From the NCBI RefSeq assembly GCF_001898575.1, contig NZ_MKUD01000036.1, positions 1 through 64,000 of the forward strand: DNA of 64,000 nt, read 5' to 3'. How positions within the stretch are numbered: position 1 is the first letter of the stretch; every line of letters starts with the position of its first letter. Positions 8,191-15,816 of the stretch are shown here, one piece after another. The notes below the pieces were generated by a model that worked only from the letters and a program-made list of their open reading frames with translations, made no database searches and was not told the DNA's origin. Origin of the DNA: Spirosoma sp. 48-14. GTDB taxonomy: Bacteria > Bacteroidota > Bacteroidia > Cytophagales > Spirosomataceae. A program made the position numbers and the translations under genes.

Positions 8191-8934
8191 TTAGGATTGC
8201 CATATTTCCCAGGCTTTCTCGGCTTGTAGCTCCAGCATCCGCAATCCATTATGAACAGCAGCACCCTGTTCAAGGCCACGTTTCATAAACAGGGTTTCGG
8301 CCGGATTATACACCAGATCATACAGCAAATGCTTGTTAGTTAATAAGTGATAGGGCAGAGCTGGTGCCTGATCTATTTTAGGATATGTTCCGATTGGCGA
8401 TCCGTTGATTAGCAGATGGTAGTCCGGTAAAAATGCTTCGACTTCGTCGTACGTTAACTGGTCGCTGGTTTTGGTGCGCGACACAAATTTGTAGGGAATA
8501 CCTAGGTCGCTTAAGGCAACAGTGACCGCTTTGGAAGCGCCCCCCGTACCCAGTACCAAAGCATTCAGATTGATAGCCGTGCGTCCAAGTGATGTGAGCC
8601 AATTGGTCAAAGATTGGCGAAAACCGTAGTAATCCGAATTGTAACCTATTTTTGAGCCGTCAGCTTCCAGTTTAATGACATTGACCGCACCGATCTTTTC
8701 AGCAGAGGTATCCAGACGATTCAGGTAAGGTAAGACCGCCTGTTTATGGGGAATCGTTACGTTGAGACCTCGCAGGTTGGGTAAGGTAAGCAATTCAGGT
8801 AAAGCCGTTATATCGGGCAGTTCGAACAAGTCGTACTGACTGTTTTCGATACCTTCCCGACGGAATTTTTCTGAAAAATAGCGTTGCGAAAATGAGTGGG
8901 TGAGCGGGAAGCCAATAAGCCCGTAACGGTTCAT
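8191..8934 (-). CDS. aroE: Shikimate dehydrogenase
   Basis: 247 residues. It carries the shikimate-binding SHSFSQRYF-like segment (THSFSQRYF), the catalytic Lys in NVTIPHKQAVLPY, Asn and Asp in YNSDYYGF, and the nucleotide-binding GTGGASKAV motif. It reduces 3-dehydroshikimate to shikimate with NADPH. Slightly short compared with E. coli AroE (272), as is common in Bacteroidota. The dedA-family gene lies upstream on the same strand, separated by a long hairpin. Confidence 0.95.
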   Translation of the reverse strand: MNRYGLIGFPLTHSFSQRYFSEKFRREGIENSQYDLFELPDITALPELLTLPNLRGLNVTIPHKQAVLPYLNRLDTSAEKIGAVNVIKLEADGSKIGYNSDYYGFRQSLTNWLTSLGRTAINLNALVLGTGGASKAVTVALSDLGIPYKFVSRTKTSDQLTYDEVEAFLPDYHLLINGSPIGTYPKIDQAPALPYHLLTNKHLLYDLVYNPAETLFMKRGLEQGAAVHNGLRMLELQAEKAWEIWQS

Positions 8935-8951
8935 AGTGCTGTATTAATAAA

Positions 8952-9009
8952 GATTCTGTGGATTTGCTGGCTTTGTCAGTGAGACAGAATCCCGCCAATC
9001 CACAGAATC
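8952..9009 (-). terminator. Long hairpin between the DedA gene and aroE
   Basis: Arms 8952-8964 and 8997-9009 are perfect 13-bp reverse complements (GATTCTGTGGATT), with further pairing possible inside. It lies just after the stop of the DedA gene and just before aroE, so it may end the first transcript or be an intercistronic repeat. Confidence 0.6.
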
Positions 9010-9026
9010 AGAGCGAAAGCAATACA

Positions 9027-9674
9027 TTACGCCCGCGATACGCGTTTTTTGAAAAACTCGATTATAATGGGCAAAATGGATAAGCCGACAATACCAAATA
9101 CAACTAGTTCAAAGTTTTTCTGAACAATGGGGAAGTTGCCGAAAAAGTAGCCCAACAACGAAATACTCGTTACCCACAAAATTGCTCCTGCGATACAGAA
9201 CCGGATGTAGGTGCTGTAATTCATGCTACCGGCGCCAGCTACGAAGGGAGCAATAGTTCGAACGATGGGAATAAAGCGGGCTATAATTACGGTGCGTCCG
9301 CCGTACTTTTCGTAGAATTTTTCGGTTTCGGCAATGTATTCACGCTTGAAGAATAAAATCCGTTCCCTCGATTTAATCTGACCACCCAGGAATTTTCCTA
9401 CAAAATAGTTGACGTTATCACCGAGTAATGCCGCTCCGATGAGTAAAGGGATAATAACCCAAACGCTCAATTCGTTGGTAGGCCGTGCAGCTAGTGCACC
9501 AGCCGCAAACAGCAGCGAATCACCGGGTAACAACGGCATGACAATCAGACCGGTTTCCGTAAAAACAATCAGAAATAATATGGCATACAACAGAACACCA
9601 TATTGGTTGGCCCACAGATCAAGGTAGCGATCCAGGTGAAGCAGAAAATCCAGTAAGGATTTGATTATTTCCAT
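9027..9674 (-). CDS. DedA family membrane protein
   Basis: 215 residues with several membrane helices. Family features are the TETGLIVMPLLPGDSLLFAAGAL segment, in which the acidic residue is conserved, and the Arg-rich region TVIIARFIPIVRTIAPFVAGAGSM. Members are inner-membrane proteins involved in lipid-carrier or phospholipid flipping and in membrane potential homeostasis. The exact substrate cannot be told from sequence. Confidence 0.9.
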   Translation of the reverse strand: MEIIKSLLDFLLHLDRYLDLWANQYGVLLYAILFLIVFTETGLIVMPLLPGDSLLFAAGALAARPTNELSVWVIIPLLIGAALLGDNVNYFVGKFLGGQIKSRERILFFKREYIAETEKFYEKYGGRTVIIARFIPIVRTIAPFVAGAGSMNYSTYIRFCIAGAILWVTSISLLGYFFGNFPIVQKNFELVVFGIVGLSILPIIIEFFKKRVSRA

Positions 9675-9794
9675 AGGACAGGAGTTATAAATGAGGAACG
9701 AAGACTGGGCTGTCGGGGCGATGAGAATGACCAGACTTGGTAGGCTAACGCACCTTTACCGCCGGACAGATTCTTTCTATTCGCTCTTAACTCT

Positions 9795-10559
9795 TCAATT
9801 CTTGGTTAAAAAATGCATAAACGTATCGCCACGAAGTCCTAACCGAATGGTTTCGAGAGGAATTACTTCATGGGGGGCAATATTACCCAGATTGACATTA
9901 GCCCCAAGTAATTTGACAAACCAAACCTGCTGTTCTTTCTGGGGCGCTTCCCACAAAATACTTTCAAAAGGAATTTGCGTAAGGATTTCTTCAACAAGGC
10001 CCTGGCGAACTTCGCCACTGGATCGGAATAAACCGACTGTACCTCCTTCACGTGCCTCACCGATTACTTTCCAGGCTCCTGCCTGTAACTCAGCTTTCAT
10101 CAACTGAATCCATTTGTAAGGAGGTATGATCTTCGCTTCATCCTTAGAACCTACTTCAGACAGTACAGTAACCTGAGTAGCCAGCTGACGAATGTACTCA
10201 CATTTTTCGTCCTGGGTCATTTCGATGGAGCCATCAGATACCTCAGCGTATTGCATACCGTACTGATCAAGAAGTTTACGGTATTCGTCGAATTGATTTC
10301 GGATAACAAAGGCTTCAAACAAGGTACCCCCAAAATAGACGGGTATATTGGCTTCCTTGTAGATACTTAACTTCTCTTTCAGGTTGGGTGTGACAAACGA
10401 TGTTGCCCAACCTAATTTCACAATATCAGCGTAACCAGCAGAGGTTGACAAAAAATCCTCTACTTCTCGCAGGCTCAGCCCCTTATCCATGACCATAGTC
10501 AACCCGCTTTGACGAGGCTTAGTGGTACGTTCAGGGATTTGCGTAAGCGTATAATTCAT
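9795..10559 (-). CDS. Phosphosulfolactate synthase (ComA family)
   Basis: 254 residues from the ATG at 10559, preferred over an upstream start whose extra 22 residues look non-coding. The sequence follows the ComA TIM barrel: GLTMVMDKGLS, YADIVKLGWATS, VYFGGTLFEAF, YAEVSDGSIEM, VLSEVGSKD and ELQAGAWKVIGEAREGG. ComA adds sulfite to phosphoenolpyruvate in coenzyme M synthesis in methanogens. Coenzyme M is not expected here, so another sulfonate product, perhaps sulfolactate or a sulfonolipid precursor, is more likely (inference). Divergent from the thioesterase gene. Confidence 0.85.
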   Translation of the reverse strand: MNYTLTQIPERTTKPRQSGLTMVMDKGLSLREVEDFLSTSAGYADIVKLGWATSFVTPNLKEKLSIYKEANIPVYFGGTLFEAFVIRNQFDEYRKLLDQYGMQYAEVSDGSIEMTQDEKCEYIRQLATQVTVLSEVGSKDEAKIIPPYKWIQLMKAELQAGAWKVIGEAREGGTVGLFRSSGEVRQGLVEEILTQIPFESILWEAPQKEQQVWFVKLLGANVNLGNIAPHEVIPLETIRLGLRGDTFMHFLTKN

Positions 10560-10675
10560 AAAGGGTAATCGAGTAGGCGAAATGAAAATCGCCCAAAAGT
10601 AGTATAAGTCTTGGAAACCTCCCAAGAAAGTCCATAAATAATCGCACCAAAGGGCTATATAGCTTAGTTAAGTGC

Positions 10676-10683
10676 TATTTTTG
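10676..10683 (+). promoter_or_regulatory. -7 box directly before the thioesterase ATG
   Basis: TATTTTTG fits TAnnTTTG and ends 6 bases before the ATG at 10690. Transcription would start at or next to the start codon, so the mRNA may be leaderless. This also argues against the GTG at 10672. Confidence 0.5.
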
Positions 10684-10689
10684 CCGGAT

Positions 10690-11139
10690 ATGGACAATTT
10701 ATCAAATTCTCGAATCGATTTCCTGCGCTCTCAAATTGGTCGTCCGATGGGTGGTGGCCTGTCTACTTTTGGTAAATGGTTAAACGGAACGTTACGGGAA
10801 GTAGCTTATGGACGTCTGGTAGCTGATTTCGAGATTCGGGACGATATGACCAATCCTGCTAATGTATTGCATGGGGGAGTTGCATCAGCGATACTGGACG
10901 ATTTGATCGGTGTGATGGTATATGCTCTTGGGCGTGACTATGCCTATACCTCTGTCAATCTGGCTGTCGATTTTCTGCATGCAGCCAGGCTGGGAGACCT
11001 GGTTACCGTAACCGTTGAACTCATTCGGGCTGGGAAAAATATTATTCACGCTGAAGGGCGTATAGTGGCGACCGATGGAAAAATTATTGCCAAATGCGCT
11101 ACCAATCTGATCCAGACTTCGGTAAAACTACCTTATTAA
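10690..11139 (+). CDS. PaaI-type hotdog thioesterase
   Basis: 149 residues from the ATG at 10690. Hotdog-fold features are NPANVLHGGVASAILDDLIGV, where HGG and the following Asp form the usual active-site region, and VNLAVDFLHAARLGD in the second half. Such proteins hydrolyse acyl- or aryl-CoA thioesters; the substrate is not evident. The promoter box overlaps the upstream GTG, supporting the ATG start. Confidence 0.85.
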   Translation: MDNLSNSRIDFLRSQIGRPMGGGLSTFGKWLNGTLREVAYGRLVADFEIRDDMTNPANVLHGGVASAILDDLIGVMVYALGRDYAYTSVNLAVDFLHAARLGDLVTVTVELIRAGKNIIHAEGRIVATDGKIIAKCATNLIQTSVKLPY

Positions 11140-11950
11140 CCGATATGGATCAGATATTCTATGCTAGTTTTAGCAGCTTTAGGGCTCTCCTACTATAGCC
11201 AGCCTGTTATATTAATTGTTATACTACGTCATTGCTTAGTAACAGACCGTATATCTGTTACCGCTAATAGGCAAATAAGATTTAGCTTTTTGGTAAATAT
11301 AAAAATACTAATAGATATGCGTTTATTTTGGGAGAAAATGGAGAATAAATAAGACAAATAAAGGAAAATTTGGTTTCTATCGGCAGGAAAGAAGTATTTG
11401 TTTTATAATCACTCGTTTATTGCTATTATTGGCCGCCAATAAAAAAGGAAAAGATTTAAACACAATTGGGGCTATTTAGTAGTATTATAAGTCTGAACTT
11501 TATTCAAGTTTAGTTGCATAAACGATAACAACACGCCTGTTGAAAAATTAGATTGACAGACCTTATTAATTGAAAAAATATCTAAAGGATGAATTGACTT
11601 TTGCAATTCAGCCTTAACATTGCAGAAAAAATAGGGGTGAAGCCGTTTTAGGACTACATCTATGAATGGCTTACATGGCTAATTAAAGCGTTCGAAATGG
11701 TTCAAAGCCAGAATATGGCTCAATTGCAACAAAAAATTATATATTATTTGAAGCATTGAGAAACATTTCGTCAAAAAATTAGTCATATGGTGGTACGGTG
11801 GGGCTATAGACGTTAACTCTCTTGTGGAAATGGTAAAAAAGCAGTGAAATTCATAAGCTAGCAGCTGTTACCGTTCCCTAAATTTCTATAGTCGTATTTG
11901 GAAGATTTAAAGTTTAATAAGAAACATTGCGTCAAATTAACTCAATAAAT
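11140..11950. other. Long AT-rich intergenic region
   Basis: About 810 bp, visibly richer in A and T than the flanking genes. A 63-codon frame at 11161-11352 has no family features and is not accepted. No long inverted repeat was noticed. It probably holds the promoter and a long leader for the large exported protein starting at 11951, but no exact site can be assigned. Confidence 0.5.
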
Positions 11951-13960
11951 ATGCGAACATTTATCCAACAACACCCTCTGCGGATGCTGGCTGGACTCGT
12001 GTTGCTAAGTTTTGCAATACCAACTGTTAGCCTTGCTCAACAGGCTACAACAAGTCCATCATCGACTACTTCCAGTGGAAGTTATGTGCGTGAGAATATC
12101 TATCGGTTAGGAAAAGGTATTTATACTGACACCTTACGTAGAAATGACTTCAAGGCACAGGCCAGTGATGTGGCTGAGCTGGATGACTGTGATACTACAT
12201 TTCAAACGTTCATCTTAGTTAGGCGGTTATCTCCCTGGCGTGTAGGCTTATATGCTGGCCCTAACTTTGCGTATTGCGGTACATGGGAAAATACGTTTGG
12301 TCCTACTAAACGTGACAATACGCTTTATAATGGAGCCGGTTTTAACATTACAGCGAATGCTGATTATTTCCTGACTCCTGCTACTCGACGTCTTCGCTTC
12401 GCAGTGGGGGCCGCTTTTGGGTATCAGAACTATATCACGCGTAGTATTTACCGAGATTACCTGTATAGTCTGGCCGCAAGTCGTGGTTTTACCAACAATC
12501 AGGTAACCATTAATCAGCGTGCTTCTGAAGATATGTTCCTAACGGTAGGGCCTGTTCTTACATTTACACTGGGACGGAGCCGTAAAAACCCGGATGCAAC
12601 CTCCTTCATTGAGTTGGCTGCTCGTGGTGGTCTTTTCCGTACTGAGGCAGCTACTATTGCTGCTTATACACCATCAACCCTGACGTTGCCAGCGGTTCCC
12701 TCTTTTGTAGATGGTGGTGGATTGATTCGGTCTGTAAACCCTAGTTCGCACTTGTATCACTTAGGTGCTCTTGGTTCTGCGGCCGTTTTCTTCCCAATCG
12801 GGCGTAACAACTGGAACATTGGTGTTCAGGGGCAAGGGTTCATTACTCAGTTAAACTACCTGATCATCAATGGTATCGACGATCAGTTGTATGAGTTTAA
12901 GCGGAAGCATGGTGGATTTAGTGTTGGCCTGGCCGTTCGGAAAGGATTCGTGCAGAAGAAGCTTATTCCTAAAGCTCCTGTATCCTGCCCAACCTGCGAA
13001 CAGGTGCCTGAGCTGAATGTACGGTTCAATGGTGCTTCTCTCAAAGGGGCGTCTCTTGCTTATGTTGATAACAGCAACGCAGCTCAGTCTGCTCCCGTCA
13101 ACACAGCCGCTACGGCTCCAGTTATTAGTTGGCGTAGCACCACTCCGAATCCGAAAAACGAAACCTTTACAGCCCGTCTGTACTACCGTCCTGATTCGGT
13201 CGTAGCCGGTAACACGGATCAGGTAATTGCTCAGTTGGAAAATACAACCGATACCACGCTGGCCTTCCCATCGGCTTATTTCTCAGGTGGTCAACTGACT
13301 CCAGGTTTCTACTACGTAACGGTTCACAACAAGCAGACAGCTAAGTGTGGTACGTGTATGAGTGAAGTAGCGACAACCAGTTTTGCCAGTATCAAGCCTG
13401 TTGTTGTGACACCAGAGTGTGAATACAACCATCGCCTGGAGCGTCTGGAAGTGTTCTACCGGACTCCTTACACTCGCGAAGTGGCTAACGTCTGTTACTG
13501 TAACGGTACAGTTACCTCAGTTGGTGATACGGTTACCCGCCTGCGCTACCGTGGCCTAAACCGTTTGTTAGCAACCGGAGCTGTTGATTTCGATACGAAC
13601 ACGGTTATCCTGAACCTGAACGAGCTGCCAGGTGGTCTGGCCCAGCAACTGCAAGCTGAAAAAGCGAAAATTGAAAGCGGTAACGCGATTCGTTTCAAAG
13701 GCCGTCGGGTACGCCCACAAGTTCAGTACTTCCGTGCAGTGTTCACGGTTACCAAGAAGCCTTGCAATGGCCAGCCTGAACAAACAGTGGGTAGCTTCAG
13801 CACCACGATTAGCGATAACAGCTACACAATCACTGATCTGAAGCCGCTGACTAACGAACAGAAAACAAAATTACTGGCTCCTCCAGCACCGAAAAAGCAG
13901 GTGCGTCGCCGGGGCGGTAACAGTGGTCGCCGGGCAGATGTAATGTTTGGAGTTGAATAA
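11951..13960 (+). CDS. Large exported protein, unknown family, barrel-like N-terminal half
   Basis: 669 residues from the ATG at 11951; a TTG eight codons earlier is less likely. The signal peptide is about 1-30 (LRMLAGLVLLSFAIPTVSLAQ). Residues about 70-330 alternate hydrophobic and polar with many aromatic and Gly residues (GLYAGPNFAYCG, FGYQNYITRSIY, SFIELAARGGLF), suggesting a beta-barrel or beta-sandwich. The middle has a CxxC (SCPTCEQVPEL), and later Cys pairs occur (KCGTCMS, VCYCNG). The end is basic (KKQVRRRGGNSGRR). No family is recognised. It is monocistronic with a very strong terminator. Confidence 0.7.
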   Translation: MRTFIQQHPLRMLAGLVLLSFAIPTVSLAQQATTSPSSTTSSGSYVRENIYRLGKGIYTDTLRRNDFKAQASDVAELDDCDTTFQTFILVRRLSPWRVGLYAGPNFAYCGTWENTFGPTKRDNTLYNGAGFNITANADYFLTPATRRLRFAVGAAFGYQNYITRSIYRDYLYSLAASRGFTNNQVTINQRASEDMFLTVGPVLTFTLGRSRKNPDATSFIELAARGGLFRTEAATIAAYTPSTLTLPAVPSFVDGGGLIRSVNPSSHLYHLGALGSAAVFFPIGRNNWNIGVQGQGFITQLNYLIINGIDDQLYEFKRKHGGFSVGLAVRKGFVQKKLIPKAPVSCPTCEQVPELNVRFNGASLKGASLAYVDNSNAAQSAPVNTAATAPVISWRSTTPNPKNETFTARLYYRPDSVVAGNTDQVIAQLENTTDTTLAFPSAYFSGGQLTPGFYYVTVHNKQTAKCGTCMSEVATTSFASIKPVVVTPECEYNHRLERLEVFYRTPYTREVANVCYCNGTVTSVGDTVTRLRYRGLNRLLATGAVDFDTNTVILNLNELPGGLAQQLQAEKAKIESGNAIRFKGRRVRPQVQYFRAVFTVTKKPCNGQPEQTVGSFSTTISDNSYTITDLKPLTNEQKTKLLAPPAPKKQVRRRGGNSGRRADVMFGVE

Positions 13961-13977
13961 TTCATAAATACAATTGC

Positions 13978-14009
13978 AAAAACCGGGGGCCAACGCCCCC
14001 GGTTTTTTT
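13978..14009 (+). terminator. Strong rho-independent terminator
   Basis: A 13-bp stem with a GGGGGC/GCCCCC core, a CAAC loop and a T7 tail, 17 bp after the stop of the large exported protein. Confidence 0.95.
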
Positions 14010-14032
14010 GTTGAATAGAATTCAAAATCATA

Positions 14033-14527
14033 ATGCGTTATCTCTTCGCCATTTACCTTATCTATTGCGTAACTATGCTACATGCACAACCTGCTCACAC
14101 GGATGCTGTCGCATCGGCCACTATGCAGACGTATTCATTCAGATTAAGACCGGGTCAGGATCTAAAAAAGGAACTGGATGCTGTTGTTCAACAACAACGG
14201 ATCGAAGCTGGCGCCATAATCACCTGTGTTGGCAGCCTTACTCAGGTGGCTTTGCGGTTAGCTAATCAGACTGAACCCACGATCTGGCAGGGGCATTTTG
14301 AAATTGTCTCGTTGGTGGGTACGTTGTCTACAGGGGGCAGCCATCTACATCTGTCTGTATCGGATTCGATAGGTCGTACTATCGGAGGCCATCTGGTAGA
14401 TGGTTGTACTATCTACACAACTGCCGAAATTGTTATAGGCGTAATGACAGATTTGACGTACGGCCGAGAAATCGATCCAACATTCGGCTATCGCGAATTA
14501 GTCGTCCGAAAGAAGCGAAGAAAATAA
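14033..14527 (+). CDS. PPC (DUF296) domain protein with signal peptide
   Basis: 164 residues. A signal peptide is predicted at 1-18 (MRYLFAIYLIYCVTMLHA). The rest is a PPC/DUF296 domain: YSFRLRPGQDLKKELDA, GAIITCVGSLTQVALR, GTLSTGGSHLHLSVSD, IGGHLVDGCTIYTTAEIVI. PPC domains in plants and in many bacterial proteins form trimers, and bacterial members are often labelled DNA-binding. An exported copy is unlikely to bind DNA; the conserved His residues of HLHL and GGHL could bind metal (inference). Confidence 0.8.
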   Translation: MRYLFAIYLIYCVTMLHAQPAHTDAVASATMQTYSFRLRPGQDLKKELDAVVQQQRIEAGAIITCVGSLTQVALRLANQTEPTIWQGHFEIVSLVGTLSTGGSHLHLSVSDSIGRTIGGHLVDGCTIYTTAEIVIGVMTDLTYGREIDPTFGYRELVVRKKRRK

Positions 14528-14811
14528 TAATAGGGATAACACATCACTCTAACTCATCAGTTGTGCATAACCCATACACAATTTTAAATTGGATTTGCCC
14601 ATGTCCAAATGTCCGTATCCAACTATTCTGTAAGTGGAGTAGTAAGGTCAATACCGGGTGATCTGTAAAGTGAGACGGGCACCTCCATTCGACAATTATC
14701 CCGTTTTTCGGGTAGGGCTTTCTAATAACTTTTTTGGTTAGCTTTACATATTGGCACTTATACAACTTTTGTGAGAGTTAATTTTTCATCTTAAAATTTA
14801 GCCTCCTGTTT

Positions 14812-14976
14812 ATGAAATGGAGTCAACTGGAGCGCTGGTATAAAAACGCATGGTTTCAAATAGGTCAGCTTTTCTGGTATCAGATCGAAAAAAAGCGAAT
14901 GAAACGCAAAGCCAAGAAAGAAGGTGAAACTAAGCTAGGATGGCACACCGAAATAGGAGGAAAAAAACAAGGCTGA
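14812..14976 (+). CDS. Very small basic protein, hypothetical
   Basis: 54 codons from the ATG at 14812 to TGA at 14974-14976. The product begins MKWSQLERWYKNAWFQIGQ, is rich in Trp and Tyr, then becomes strongly basic (EKKRMKRKAKKEGE). The biased composition and the following hairpin at 15065 support a real gene, but no family is recognised. Confidence 0.4.
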   Translation: MKWSQLERWYKNAWFQIGQLFWYQIEKKRMKRKAKKEGETKLGWHTEIGGKKQG

Positions 14977-15064
14977 AGAAATGCGGTATTCACTGAGAAT
15001 GGCAGGTTCTATCTTTTGTCCCTTTACATAAAGTGAGTTATAAAACTCGTCGGTAAATTAGACA

Positions 15065-15103
15065 AAATGCAAACGGTGGCTCATTTGGCCGCCATTTGCA
15101 TTT
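15065..15103 (+). terminator. Hairpin, possible terminator
   Basis: Arms 15065-15080 and 15088-15103 form a 16-bp stem with one mismatch and one G-U pair and a 7-nt loop. It begins AAATGCAAA and ends TTTGCATTT. It lies about 90 bp after the 54-codon gene. Confidence 0.5.
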
Positions 15104-15181
15104 AAAGAATAGTATTGATTTATCACTTTCAGACTAATCGGTTGGCCTGTGGGTCGATGATTTGCTGGGCAACTCTGGGCG

Positions 15182-15217
15182 GAAATAGCTGGTAGCTTCT
15201 CAAATTCCAGCTATTTC
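15182..15217. repeat. 11-bp perfect inverted repeat
   Basis: GAAATAGCTGG at 15182-15192 and its reverse complement at 15207-15217, with a 14-nt spacer. There is no U-tract, so the function is unclear. Confidence 0.6.
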
Positions 15218-15419
15218 TACTTATATCTCCTCAATCAACGATCTTGATCGGAACTCCGTTGTACATCATCGAAATGCCCTGTTTGCAGCATTCGGCTTGT
15301 GTCGAAACTACGCGCGTTCAACACAGTAAGGTTAGTATGGAAGGAATTGGCATTTTCTAACTATCCTCTACAAAAGTATATGGCCGATTTGTTTTCTAAA
15401 TCGGTGTTGGGATCAGCGT

Positions 15420-15584
15420 ATGACGGAGAAAGAATTTGGAAATTTCTATCTTTACGGTATGCATGAACGGTTCAGGTATTGGCTTAAGCGTGTAGGCTGG
15501 CTGGGTTTTCTCTTCTTTCTGATCAAGGGCCTTTTGTGGCTTATCATCCCTTACCTTATCGCAAAGGGTATTCTTTCCAAATAG
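15420..15584 (+). CDS. Very small membrane protein, hypothetical
   Basis: 54 codons from the ATG at 15420 to TAG at 15582-15584. The sequence starts MTEKEFGNFYLYGMHERFRY, followed by a strongly hydrophobic segment (about 26-48, WLGFLFFLIKGLLWLIIPYL). The clear split into an amphipathic head and one membrane helix, ending in the positively charged AKGILSK, makes it a credible gene. No family is recognised with certainty. Confidence 0.6.
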   Translation: MTEKEFGNFYLYGMHERFRYWLKRVGWLGFLFFLIKGLLWLIIPYLIAKGILSK

Positions 15585-15816
15585 GAATCGAAACGTTTTT
15601 ATTGATTCAGCTTTCCTGTCTTCAGAAGTTACGCAAACAGTAGAAGCATTATTGTAAATAATGCTTTCTATTGTGATGGCTTAGGTTACAATTGAGTGTT
15701 GGTATTGTGCCATACGATAACAGAATTAGCGGTTCTGATGTGCTATTTTGTTAGTATGCGTACATTCAGTATTCATTGAAACCGGAACGGGTATCGGGTA
15801 ATCTGCTACAGAAGCC

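Larger units (their letters stand above)
14977..15419. other. Intergenic region with two hairpins
   Basis: About 440 bp between two very small genes. It holds the hairpins at 15065-15103 and 15182-15217 and a possible decayed minus-strand reading frame at 15231-15353. Nothing else was recognised. Confidence 0.5.

Noticed and set aside
11161..11352. 63-codon plus-strand frame in the AT-rich gap
   Set aside because: No family features; composition follows the AT-rich DNA, and a hydrophobic start is expected by chance there.
14531..14541. TAGGGATAACA, the first 11 bases of the I-SceI site
   Set aside because: The other 7 bases do not match and no homing endonuclease gene is near; a coincidence.
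14544..14765. 73-codon minus-strand frame
   Set aside because: No start context, no family features and no conserved-looking composition.
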